From DAOPKN01 sp035391225 (GTDB taxonomy: Bacteria; Thermotogota; Thermotogae; MWEM01), in assembly GCA_035391225.1 (NCBI GenBank), contig DAOPKN010000042.1:1-18171 (forward strand): 18,171 bases of DNA. Direction: 5' to 3'. The notes below the pieces were generated by a model that saw only the letters and a program-made list of their open reading frames with translations, searched no databases and was not told the origin of the DNA. Shown here piece after piece: positions 8,475 to 15,160 of the stretch. Numbering within the stretch: position 1 is the first letter of the stretch; each line of letters opens with the position of its first letter. The translations under genes and the position numbers were made by a program.

Positions 8475-8945
8475 TTACCGGAAGTAGGGAAGGTAGCTTT
8501 CCGGGAGGAAGGTCTCGACGAGAGGTTCGAAGATATCGTTTTGCACGAGTGCTGCATTCACGCAAATCCACTTTTCCTGCCATCGAAACCAGGCGAATGC
8601 CCAGTACGCTCCATCGCTATCCGGACCGGAAACCATTTCCAAGAACAGATCCTGGTTTTCCAGCATCTTCTCCGTGAAAAAGCCTCCCGCCATCCGGATA
8701 CAGGCTTTTCCATCGGTGGGAACAAGGATCCCCACCAGGTGCACCAGCGTTGCACGCCCCTGCCAATCCACCACGATGGAATGGTTATTGAGCATATGGC
8801 GCATTTGGGTGGGGACGGGTTCGCCCAAGGGTTGTGGGCCCGGGAAATCGTAGGAGAAAGTCAGGCCGTTCCACGCGAACGAGCCCGCATACAGCAGCGT
8901 GACCCCCACCAAGAATAGCCAAGTGATGCACGTCGCTTTCTTCAT
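8475..8945 (-). CDS. Secreted SNase-like protein, catalytic residues lost (paralogue 1)
   Basis: A 156-residue exported protein with a clear signal peptide (MKKATCITWLFLVGVTLLYAG). The mature part appears to follow the staphylococcal nuclease (OB-fold) pattern: a strand ATLVHLVGILVPT where nucleases have FRLLxxDTPE, then FFTEKMLENQDLFLEMV, an AFAWFRW strand and VNAALVQND. The residues corresponding to catalytic Arg35, Asp40, Glu43 and Arg87 are not conserved, so nuclease activity is unlikely; a binding or scaffold role is more plausible. The ATG at 8945 has a ribosome-binding site AGGGGGTG; longer in-frame starts upstream lack a signal-peptide n-region. It is the first gene after a terminator-like hairpin and lies directly in front of pgsB. 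The fold assignment is by eye and tentative. Confidence 0.7.
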   Translation of the reverse strand: MKKATCITWLFLVGVTLLYAGSFAWNGLTFSYDFPGPQPLGEPVPTQMRHMLNNHSIVVDWQGRATLVHLVGILVPTDGKACIRMAGGFFTEKMLENQDLFLEMVSGPDSDGAYWAFAWFRWQEKWICVNAALVQNDIFEPLVETFLPESYLPYFR

Positions 8946-8959
8946 CGAAACACCCCCTG

Positions 8960-9007
8960 AAAAAAAAAGAAACAGGACCATTGTACACCTTTTCAACGAT
9001 CCTGTTT
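8960..9007 (-). terminator. Intrinsic terminator-like hairpin between the zinc hydrolase and SNase/pgs genes
   Basis: Read on the - strand, a 14-bp stem (arms 9007-8994 and 8983-8970, core AAACAGGA/TCCTGTTT, two G-U pairs) closes a 10-nt loop and is followed by one C and nine T residues (8968-8960). This is a well-formed Rho-independent terminator placed 16 bp after the stop of the AstE-like gene. The run of genes continues in the same direction straight after it, so it may be an attenuator or partial terminator. A TACAAT (-10-like, 8986-8981) lies across the 3' end of the loop and the start of the second arm. Confidence 0.75.
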
Positions 9008-9023
9008 GCAAAAAAGCCGTGTT

Positions 9024-10175
9024 TTACTCGTACCGGATTCGGTTTTCCGCGACCTTCTCGGGGTCTTGGAAGAATGTTCCAATACCCTTTTCCACGACCT
9101 CGGCGTACTTGGGGACGGTGAGAAGGATTTGCCGTTCCGGGTTCTTCTTCGAAAACTGGTTCAGGATTTCCTGGATCACCGAGGATTGTTGTCCCACCCT
9201 TCGTTCGATGGTCCAACCGGTTTCGTCGATGGGAACGAACAGCAGTCCTTTCTCTCCCGCGGCCTCGATGAACGGGTCTTTTCCCACCATCATCAGCTCG
9301 TTGGTCTTGGGACCGGAGATCTGATCAAGGTGCACGCAGGGTGCCTCCAGAAGGAACACCAACGCGTCGGAGTAATCCCCCACCTCGCGGTGCGACAACC
9401 CCCGGAAATTCGACGGAGAGGGCTCCACGTGGCTTTCAAAACCCTCACGACCTTTCACGAAAAGCGCCGCGCCAATGGCGTACCTTTTGCTGTCTTCCGG
9501 CGCGACGATACAGTTGGTCACGGGGAACATGGTTTCCGCCTCGTGCAGGTCGATCACGACATCGATTTTCTCGTTTCGAATCATTTCCATCGCCGCATAG
9601 GTGATTTTTTCAGACATCAACCCGTTTGGCCTGCCCGGCCAGGAACGGTTCGTGTTGCGTGCGTCGATGTAGGAAAGCAGTTGGCCGTCGGGGTAATGCA
9701 CGAAAACATCCGGGTCCGGCCACTGGTCAAGTGGCTGCAACCCTCGGTCCCCCACGCGGTACTTCTTCTCCCCCCATTCGGTTTCAAAGGTGTAGTACAT
9801 GGGAAATCCCCCACTGGGTTGCGTTCCCAGCGAACCGGAGTAATTGAAATGGGGAATCACGTACACGGTTCCTGCCTGCACCTGTAGGTTCTCGATGAAC
9901 AGGAAGCCGGTCAACATGGCACTGACCTCACTTTCGTGCGTTCCGCAGATGATCAGCACCTTTCCCCCGGGCTCGCTTCCGGAAAACTCGTACACGTTGG
10001 TGTCCCCGATGGTTCCTTCCAAATCCGCGAAGTACCGGGAAAGCTTGAACACATCGGTGAGCGCCGGGCTTGGAACAACGGTTTCCTTGTAATTCCTTTG
10101 GATCGCCATGGGGATTCCTCCAGCCAGAAGGAGAAGGAGCAAAACCCCCAACATGGTCCATTTATACCAGCTCAT
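9024..10175 (-). CDS. Membrane-anchored succinylglutamate desuccinylase/aspartoacylase-family zinc hydrolase
   Basis: A 383-residue protein with an N-terminal signal anchor (residues 6-24, poly-leucine) and an M14-like zinc hydrolase domain. Predicted zinc ligands are His80 and Glu83 (GTHESE) and His211 (VIDLHEAE); Arg177 in ARNTNRSWPG matches the substrate-carboxylate arginine of AstE/aspartoacylase, and Glu277 (FLLEAPC) is the likely catalytic base. Family members remove acyl groups from N-acyl amino acids or cleave amino-acid amide bonds; classic AstE and aspartoacylase are cytosolic, whereas this one should face outwards. With pgs genes next door, a glutamyl or N-acyl-glutamyl substrate is a reasonable guess but is not shown. 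The start has an excellent TAAGGAGGAT, which contains the stop codon of the small gene upstream, so the two are coupled. Confidence 0.85.
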   Translation of the reverse strand: MSWYKWTMLGVLLLLLLAGGIPMAIQRNYKETVVPSPALTDVFKLSRYFADLEGTIGDTNVYEFSGSEPGGKVLIICGTHESEVSAMLTGFLFIENLQVQAGTVYVIPHFNYSGSLGTQPSGGFPMYYTFETEWGEKKYRVGDRGLQPLDQWPDPDVFVHYPDGQLLSYIDARNTNRSWPGRPNGLMSEKITYAAMEMIRNEKIDVVIDLHEAETMFPVTNCIVAPEDSKRYAIGAALFVKGREGFESHVEPSPSNFRGLSHREVGDYSDALVFLLEAPCVHLDQISGPKTNELMMVGKDPFIEAAGEKGLLFVPIDETGWTIERRVGQQSSVIQEILNQFSKKNPERQILLTVPKYAEVVEKGIGTFFQDPEKVAENRIRYE

Positions 10176-10187
10176 TATCCATCCTCC

Positions 10188-10340
10188 TTACTTGAGTCGG
10201 AATAACCGGAGCAGAAGCGGCAAAAGGGTGAGGATGTACAGGAATTGTTTTTGTCTGTCCTTTGCGGTAAAAAAGTTCCAGATCAAAACCACCGATACAA
10301 GGGCGGCCATGATGTAGTAGAAAAACATGATCAGCGTCAT
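10188..10340 (-). CDS. Small 50-residue membrane protein
   Basis: A short coding region with ATG at 10340 preceded by a strong ribosome-binding site (GGGGAGGTGAG, 4-nt spacer). The product has a hydrophobic helix at about residues 3-20 (IMFFYYIMAALVSVVLIW), a charged loop (TAKDRQKQ) and a second hydrophobic stretch (FLYILTLLPLLLRLF), ending RLK. It sits 14 bp after the permease gene, and its stop codon is part of the ribosome-binding site of the zinc hydrolase gene. I do not recognise a family. Position suggests an accessory subunit of the DctM-like permease or of the anchored hydrolase; it is far shorter than a DctQ subunit (about 160 residues, four helices). Confidence 0.75.
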   Translation of the reverse strand: MTLIMFFYYIMAALVSVVLIWNFFTAKDRQKQFLYILTLLPLLLRLFRLK

Positions 10341-10354
10341 GCATCTCACCTCCC

Positions 10355-11656
10355 CTAACTTCCCATGAGGAAATCCAGTTGATTGCTGAACGCAATCATC
10401 AGGATCCCCACTGCCGTGATCAAGATCCAGGGAACCAGGCATTCTTTCAGGAATCGGTTGTACTTGCCCTTGTACCCCACGGTTTCCACGGTTAAGCGGC
10501 CGATCAGTTTCGTGGGGGGAAGTGCATCACCCAGGGGCCACAACAGGCTTAACCCGGAAAGGGCGATCACGGGGTTGATTCCCCTGGCATTGAACATCCA
10601 GATCAAGGGAATACCCAGCACCACCGCTCCCCCGTACGTCAAGAAACCTTCCGACAGTGGTATCACGATGGGAAGCAGCACGTACAGCAACGCCATCGGG
10701 GCGGTGACGATCCACAGCGAGAACAACCCCTTGGTGCCGTTGAAGCTCATGATTTGAATGAACATCCCCACGACCGTGGTGGTGGCCAACAGGGGGGCGA
10801 GCTGCGAAATCGTGTCCCGCGAAACCTTGAGGATCTGCACGCGCTTGGCATTCATGATCCAGGCAACCAGTGCGCAGATGGCGAAAGACAACGGCAGCCC
10901 CAAAACCGGGAAGTGAAACGGGATAATGCGGGGCAAGGCCAACAAAACGATCAACACCAGGAACGGAACTCCCACGGACCACCCATTGAGCCCCTTGGGT
11001 TCGGGGATGGTAGCCAGGGCTTTTCCCACGTCTGCGATCTTTCCCTTGCGCCCGAAGAAGAGCACGGTGAACAACCCGAGTATCAGTACCGGCGCCAACA
11101 GGGGCCAGGTAAAACCAACGTAGGGAATCGCGGTTCCCGCGCAGGTCATCATGGCCCATACGTTGACCGGAGGTGCCGCAGCACTCAACCCGGCAACGAT
11201 GAAGATAATGGCGGAAACTTTTTCCTTTTTCAACCCCATGGCAGCCAGGGCCGCCGAAACCGTGCCTCCCACAACCAGCACGGAAATACTCCCCGCGCCC
11301 GTCAGTGCTCCGGGAATCAGGATGACCACCATCAGAAGGATCAAAAGGAGGATCTTCTTGTTATGAAACACCTTGATGATCCAGCGAACGATGAGATCGG
11401 TTCCCCCGGAAGATTTGATGATGTTCATGAACAGGGTTGCGAAGATGAAGATCAAACCGATGTCCAGGTAGGTGACAGAGCCTTCTGCGATGTGGCGGAA
11501 TACGTCAAAACCCGCCCCAGCGGCAAGCCCTCCCGCCACAACAGCCAGGAACATGCAGATCTCGGTGGACAACTTGATGATTTTTCCAAATGCGTACGCA
11601 CCAACCATCACCAGCGCGTACACGATCGTTTGAACGTACTGTGGATCCAGTTCCAT
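10355..11656 (-). CDS. DctM-like (TRAP large permease / ion-transporter superfamily) carboxylate transporter
   Basis: A 433-residue inner-membrane protein with about 11-12 hydrophobic helices. The block GALTGAGSISVLVVGGTVSA, the mid-chain AAPPVNVWAMM and the C-terminal ALSGLSLLWPLGDALPPTKL are typical of the DctM/IT superfamily, whose members move dicarboxylates or related organic acids driven by sodium or protons. In TRAP systems the large permease works with a DctP binding protein and a DctQ small permease; neither is recognisable nearby, so this may be a stand-alone transporter or use the 50-residue neighbour. The ATG at 11656 has AAGGGGGT upstream. Placement between secreted hydrolases and pgs genes suggests uptake or export of glutamate-like acids (inference). 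Confidence 0.82.
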   Translation of the reverse strand: MELDPQYVQTIVYALVMVGAYAFGKIIKLSTEICMFLAVVAGGLAAGAGFDVFRHIAEGSVTYLDIGLIFIFATLFMNIIKSSGGTDLIVRWIIKVFHNKKILLLILLMVVILIPGALTGAGSISVLVVGGTVSAALAAMGLKKEKVSAIIFIVAGLSAAAPPVNVWAMMTCAGTAIPYVGFTWPLLAPVLILGLFTVLFFGRKGKIADVGKALATIPEPKGLNGWSVGVPFLVLIVLLALPRIIPFHFPVLGLPLSFAICALVAWIMNAKRVQILKVSRDTISQLAPLLATTTVVGMFIQIMSFNGTKGLFSLWIVTAPMALLYVLLPIVIPLSEGFLTYGGAVVLGIPLIWMFNARGINPVIALSGLSLLWPLGDALPPTKLIGRLTVETVGYKGKYNRFLKECLVPWILITAVGILMIAFSNQLDFLMGS

Positions 11657-11685
11657 TTCCTACCCCCTTTGCGAAAACGAGTGCG

Positions 11686-12315
11686 TCACAATCCAAAAAC
11701 GGCAGGCATGGTCTCCAGCAAATCGAAAGCGCTGTCCACCTGGATGAATTCCACTCCATTTTCTTCCGCGATCTTGGTAAATCGCCCGTCCATGTTGGTG
11801 TCAGCGGTTACGATGATCATGTCCGCACGGGGTGCCACCGCATCGATCATGGCTTCGTTGGGGCTTCCGGGAAGGCCCCTGCGGATTTCTCCACCGATGG
11901 CCATGGCCAGGATAGCGATATTGTTCGCTTCGGCGTAGTCCAGCAACGCGTCGATCCGCTTTTCTTCGTCATTCACGGACAAACCCGAAGCACCCATGCC
12001 TTTCAAACTTGCTCCAATGGCGATTAGGAGCGTTTTGAAAGGTGTTCCTTTGGCTTCTGCAGAGGAAACGGTGACATGTTTTCCCGGGGCGTTTCCTGCC
12101 CCTGCCAGGCCGACTCCAGCTGCGAATTCATCCGCGGACAAGATATCGCAGTAATCGTACAGGATCCCTACTTCTTCCGCGAGATAGATCACGGTGTTCA
12201 CTTCATCGCTCTGCCCCGCGGAGGTTAATACCACCGGGAACTCGAAGAGCATTTCCCCAAATCCAGCGAACGCAAAAAAGCCCAGAACGAGAACCAAGAG
12301 AACGATTTTTTTCAT
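11686..12315 (-). CDS. Secreted DUF6305-family protein
   Basis: A 209-residue exported protein. The ATG at 12315 follows a strong AAGGAGGA and starts a signal peptide (MKKIVLLVLVLGFFAFAGFG). The mature part starts with PVVLTSAGQSDEVNTVIYLA and contains TLLIAIGASLKGMGASGLS, ILAMAIGGEIRRG and ADMIIVTADTNMDGRFTKIA, a pattern I recognise as the DUF6305 family of putative extracytoplasmic proteins. Glycine-rich loops after beta strands suggest an alpha/beta (Rossmann-like) fold that binds a small ligand, but no function is established. It is 29 bp upstream of the DctM-like permease, so a role as ligand-binding partner of that transporter is conceivable; this is inference only. Confidence 0.8.
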   Translation of the reverse strand: MKKIVLLVLVLGFFAFAGFGEMLFEFPVVLTSAGQSDEVNTVIYLAEEVGILYDYCDILSADEFAAGVGLAGAGNAPGKHVTVSSAEAKGTPFKTLLIAIGASLKGMGASGLSVNDEEKRIDALLDYAEANNIAILAMAIGGEIRRGLPGSPNEAMIDAVAPRADMIIVTADTNMDGRFTKIAEENGVEFIQVDSAFDLLETMPAVFGL

Positions 12316-12343
12316 TTCACTTCCTCCTTCACAAATCCAAGAT

Positions 12344-12367
12344 GGGCGCCCGGCGAACCGGGCACCC
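12344..12367 (-). other. Very strong intercistronic stem-loop between C69 dipeptidase 2 and the DUF6305 gene
   Basis: On the - strand a 10-bp stem (12367-12358 with 12353-12344: GGGTGCCCGG against CCGGGCGCCC, one G-U pair) closes a TTCG tetraloop. It starts 14 bp after the C69 stop codon. The downstream sequence has no T-run, so it is not a classical terminator. Such GC-rich intercistronic hairpins often protect the upstream mRNA from 3' exonucleases, which would favour high expression of the dipeptidase relative to downstream genes. Confidence 0.75.
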
Positions 12368-12380
12368 GAATTGGTCAATG

Positions 12381-14024
12381 TTACGGTTTTTCGTACACGA
12401 TCGGGCCTTGCTCGTAACCCACTTCCTTGAGCCAGGCATCGGGGTAGCCGACCGATTTGCCGTCCACGTACCCGTCGATGTACTTGGCGAACATCTGGTG
12501 GGTGAAAGCGGTCCATTCGTCCAGAACGTTGTTCGCGTTGTTGATGCCCCAGTCGGTGATGAATTCAATCGCCAGCTCGGGGGAAACCTCGTACAGCTGA
12601 ACGGCCGCTTGCTCCACGGCAGGCTGGAAGGCGAATTCGCGGCCTTCGATCTCCGCTTGCTTGGCCTGGGCGTCTACGATCATGTAGCTCATCTTCAGGT
12701 CCATCCAGTTGCCCATCAGGTTGAAAACCCAACCGGCGCTTTCCGAATCGTACGTGTGCAGGTCACCGATCTGGTAACGTTCGGGAAGCGTGCTCATTCC
12801 GCACCAGAAAGGAACGTAGGCGGAAGTATGGGGAGCATCCGGTCCAAACCACAGCACGCCACCGATGGGATCCGGCAGCCAACCGCGGGATTGCGTCACG
12901 AACACGTAGGCGCAGCGGAACACCGAAATGGCGCGTTCCCATGCACCCTTGAGCAGCTTGCTTCCGCCATCGTAGCGGTTGAAGTTGCCAAAAGGACCGG
13001 CGGCAACGCCCTCGGAGAGATCAAATTCGGTGCCCTGGTACCAGTCGCGTTGCAGCGAAATCACATCGGCCACGGAAAGCTTCTGTTCGGGTTTCACCGA
13101 GAAGGGGTATTCGCGGGAGTAGGAATCTTCGATCCAGGGGCTCAGACCCAGGGAAGGAGCGATGCGGTCAAAAGTCCTCCACACACGGCGCATGCTGTAG
13201 TAGGGATGGGAATATTCGCCGGGGCTGACGGCCTTCATCCAATCGAAGGGTTCGCCACTCTCGGGGTCCCACCAGCCTTCGGCAGCGCAAATGTCGAACA
13301 GCTCTGGAGCGTAGAGCATGTCGGGATCTTCGGGATCCACTTCACGAATGCGCATGCAGTTTGCTTCCACGAACACTTCGCCATCGGGAACCTTCTTGGC
13401 AACCCACAACGCACTCTTCTTGTCGGGGCTGGCGCACATCTCGATGACCCAGATTTCTTCCGTATCCGCAACCACAAGGGTTTCTCCCCAACCGTAGTAC
13501 CCGTACTCTACGGCGAGGTCACCCATTGTTTGCACGGCATCCTTGGCGGTCTTACAGCGTTCCAGGGCGATACGGGAAAGCTCGGAAATGTCCAGGATGC
13601 ATTCGTTCTCCACGGGGCCGGCATACGTTTTCGCGCCGGTGGTGCATTCCCCGATGGCCAGCTGGTGCTCGTTGATGATTCCATAGGAAGAACCGAAGTA
13701 CGCGTAGGTGTGTTCCACCTGGGGGATGTAACCCAGAGGCTTGGTCGGTTCGAAACCTGGGGTATCCCAACCCGGACCGCGGTCCGTTCCCACGTACGCA
13801 GGATACTTGTCAAGGTAGGGATAGCAAGGGCGCATGGAACCGGGTTCGAAATCCATGGCGGGGGTGGAAATGACGCGGAAGTCGCACATACCGCAGTCGC
13901 AGGTGTGGGTCACCATTACCGATCCATCCACCGATGCTCCCTTGGTCACTCCAATCGTGGTGCAGGCGAAAGCAAAAGAGACCATCGTTGCTGCCACCAG
14001 CAACAAGAACCATACTTTTCTCAC
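12381..14024 (-). CDS. Secreted C69-family dipeptidase (Ntn-hydrolase), paralogue 2
   Basis: A 547-residue exported peptidase of family C69 (older U34). The signal peptide MRKVWFLLLVAATMVSFAFA is followed immediately by Cys21-Thr-Thr; the cysteine is the N-terminal nucleophile expected for this family, and the AFA sequence before it is a classical signal-peptidase I site, so secretion itself would expose the catalytic residue. Other conserved blocks are GSVMVTHTCDCG, GYIPQVEHTYAYF, INEHQLAIGECTT and LAVEYGYYGWGETL. Lactobacillus-type relatives hydrolyse dipeptides of broad specificity. The start is a GTG with AAAGGGGTG upstream. It closely resembles the C69 protein at 15161-16795 throughout, indicating tandem duplication with insertion of two small genes. 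A 67-bp gap containing a hairpin separates it from the SNase-like gene upstream. Confidence 0.92.
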   Translation of the reverse strand: MRKVWFLLLVAATMVSFAFACTTIGVTKGASVDGSVMVTHTCDCGMCDFRVISTPAMDFEPGSMRPCYPYLDKYPAYVGTDRGPGWDTPGFEPTKPLGYIPQVEHTYAYFGSSYGIINEHQLAIGECTTGAKTYAGPVENECILDISELSRIALERCKTAKDAVQTMGDLAVEYGYYGWGETLVVADTEEIWVIEMCASPDKKSALWVAKKVPDGEVFVEANCMRIREVDPEDPDMLYAPELFDICAAEGWWDPESGEPFDWMKAVSPGEYSHPYYSMRRVWRTFDRIAPSLGLSPWIEDSYSREYPFSVKPEQKLSVADVISLQRDWYQGTEFDLSEGVAAGPFGNFNRYDGGSKLLKGAWERAISVFRCAYVFVTQSRGWLPDPIGGVLWFGPDAPHTSAYVPFWCGMSTLPERYQIGDLHTYDSESAGWVFNLMGNWMDLKMSYMIVDAQAKQAEIEGREFAFQPAVEQAAVQLYEVSPELAIEFITDWGINNANNVLDEWTAFTHQMFAKYIDGYVDGKSVGYPDAWLKEVGYEQGPIVYEKP

Positions 14025-14040
14025 AAAGACACCCCTTTCT

Positions 14041-14055
14041 GCCGGTTTTTCCGGC
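14041..14055 (-). other. Small hairpin in the leader of C69 dipeptidase 2
   Basis: GCCGG and CCGGC (14041-14045, 14051-14055) form a 5-bp GC stem around a 5-base loop, just upstream of the AAAGGGGTG ribosome-binding site of the GTG start at 14024. On the - strand it lacks a T-run. It may influence processing or translation; the effect cannot be judged from sequence. Confidence 0.4.
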
Positions 14056-14091
14056 TCTTTCTACGCGTTGCAAATGGTACCGTTTTTCCGA

Positions 14092-14583
14092 TCACTGGCA
14101 TCCGCAAATCCGCACGTACTCGGTCAGGATGTTATCTTGCTCGTGGATCTGCGCGAAGCCGTTCACGATCAATGCCATGTTCCACAAGATCAAACCTTTC
14201 TGGGGTTGCTGGGGATCTTCCACCCAAACGAGAGCAGAAGAAAACCCCTCTCCAAGCTCCATGGAAGAGAGGAAAACGCTCCGGTTCTCCAGGTAACTCC
14301 GGTTGAAGACCATGACCGTGTCGGGGTCTTTTCGCAGCACGGAAGGCAACATGCGCACCCCCGCAAGAACGATCTGCGTGGAGAAAGTGGTGCCGGAAGA
14401 GCCGGGCAACTGCACTTCGAGGAGCGTTGGTGCCAAAACCCTTGTGCACGTTGCTTCCACCACACCGGAAGGACCCCTAACGATCAAGTCGGGATCCCAG
14501 TAACAGGGAACCTCGAGGGCAAAGACAAAGGCTACAGAGGCTGCCAGCCAGGTGAACATTACAATACATCGCCGAATACTCAA
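14092..14583 (-). CDS. Secreted SNase-like protein, catalytic residues lost (paralogue 2)
   Basis: A 163-residue exported protein. I place the start at a TTG (14583) that overlaps the preceding stop by 4 bp (TTGA) and follows GGGAGGTG; this yields a complete signal peptide (MSIRRCIVMFTWLAASVAFV...) whereas the internal ATG at 14559 would lack a basic n-region. The mature part follows the staphylococcal nuclease order: a beta strand TLLEVQL, TTFSTQIVLAGVRMLPS, SYLENRSVFLSSMEL, SALVWVE and ILWNMALIVNGFAQI (compare MVNEALVRQGLAKV in the nuclease). The Arg/Asp/Glu of the catalytic site are not recognisable. It is broadly similar in size and layout to the protein at 8475-8945. The fold call is tentative; the role is unknown. 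Confidence 0.7.
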   Translation of the reverse strand: MSIRRCIVMFTWLAASVAFVFALEVPCYWDPDLIVRGPSGVVEATCTRVLAPTLLEVQLPGSSGTTFSTQIVLAGVRMLPSVLRKDPDTVMVFNRSYLENRSVFLSSMELGEGFSSALVWVEDPQQPQKGLILWNMALIVNGFAQIHEQDNILTEYVRICGCQ

Positions 14584-15155
14584 TGCACCTCCCAAACTCG
14601 TTCCACGAAAACATCTTCCACTTTCCAGAAAAAATGGAGTTGAAAACTCTTCGAAGGATCCAAGGAGGAATTTTCCAGGAGAACCCAGTTGTCCGGGGAA
14701 AAAACCTCCCCTTCCGGCGGGAAAAAACCGCGGCGGTAACCCGATGCCAACGGGAAACCGCAGTCTCCACACTGGCTCCATCCACCGAACTCGCTCCCGT
14801 CCTGCCAGAACGTCACGGGCCGTTCCCCGCTTCCCTCCGAAAGGGCATAGCAATAATCGTACTGGAACTCGAAAAAGTTTCGCCCCTGCGCCGCAAAGTA
14901 GCTCCGATCCGTCGGAAGGAAGAGCAACAACCCAAGGGCATTCCGCTTCCCGGCTGCATCGGGGAAATAAGCGGGGTTTTCTTGCAACGTTTCCCGGCCA
15001 AAGAAAAACACTTCCAAAACAACGCGGTTTCCCCGCACATCTTCAATGGGAATGGTTGCATCCGAAAGGTTGCGCAGCAGAGAAGGGGTTTCCCCCCCCC
15101 ATCCCAACAGGGAGGGAAGGAGAAACACCCACAAAACCAGGAAACCCTTTTTCAC
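14580..15155 (-). CDS. Secreted protein of unknown function, rich in aromatic residues
   Basis: A 191-residue exported protein not assignable to a family. It begins with a typical signal peptide (KKGFLVLWVFLLPSLLGWGG). The mature part is rich in Phe, Tyr and Trp and has three cysteines, one in FEFQYDYCYALSEG and two in WSQCGDCGFPLASG, suggesting a disulfide or metal site. A GTG at 15155 gives the best n-region; a TTG at 15164 overlapping the stop of C69 dipeptidase 1 is an alternative and would add three residues. Both lie so close to the upstream stop that translation must be coupled. The gene ends overlapping the SNase-like gene by 4 bp. Its position between two C69 genes and its export suggest it works with them outside the membrane. 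Confidence 0.75.
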   Translation of the reverse strand: MKKGFLVLWVFLLPSLLGWGGETPSLLRNLSDATIPIEDVRGNRVVLEVFFFGRETLQENPAYFPDAAGKRNALGLLLFLPTDRSYFAAQGRNFFEFQYDYCYALSEGSGERPVTFWQDGSEFGGWSQCGDCGFPLASGYRRGFFPPEGEVFSPDNWVLLENSSLDPSKSFQLHFFWKVEDVFVERVWEVH

Positions 15156-15160
15156 AAGGC

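Noticed and set aside
10754..11938. A 394-codon + strand frame opposite the permease and DUF6305 genes
   Set aside because: The translation is rich in Gln, Asn, His and Arg with no fold signature; it is antisense to well-supported genes.
12342..14306. A 654-codon open frame on the + strand opposite C69 dipeptidase 2
   Set aside because: Same reason: it is an antisense artefact of codon bias, resembling the antisense frame of the paralogous gene because the genes themselves are similar.
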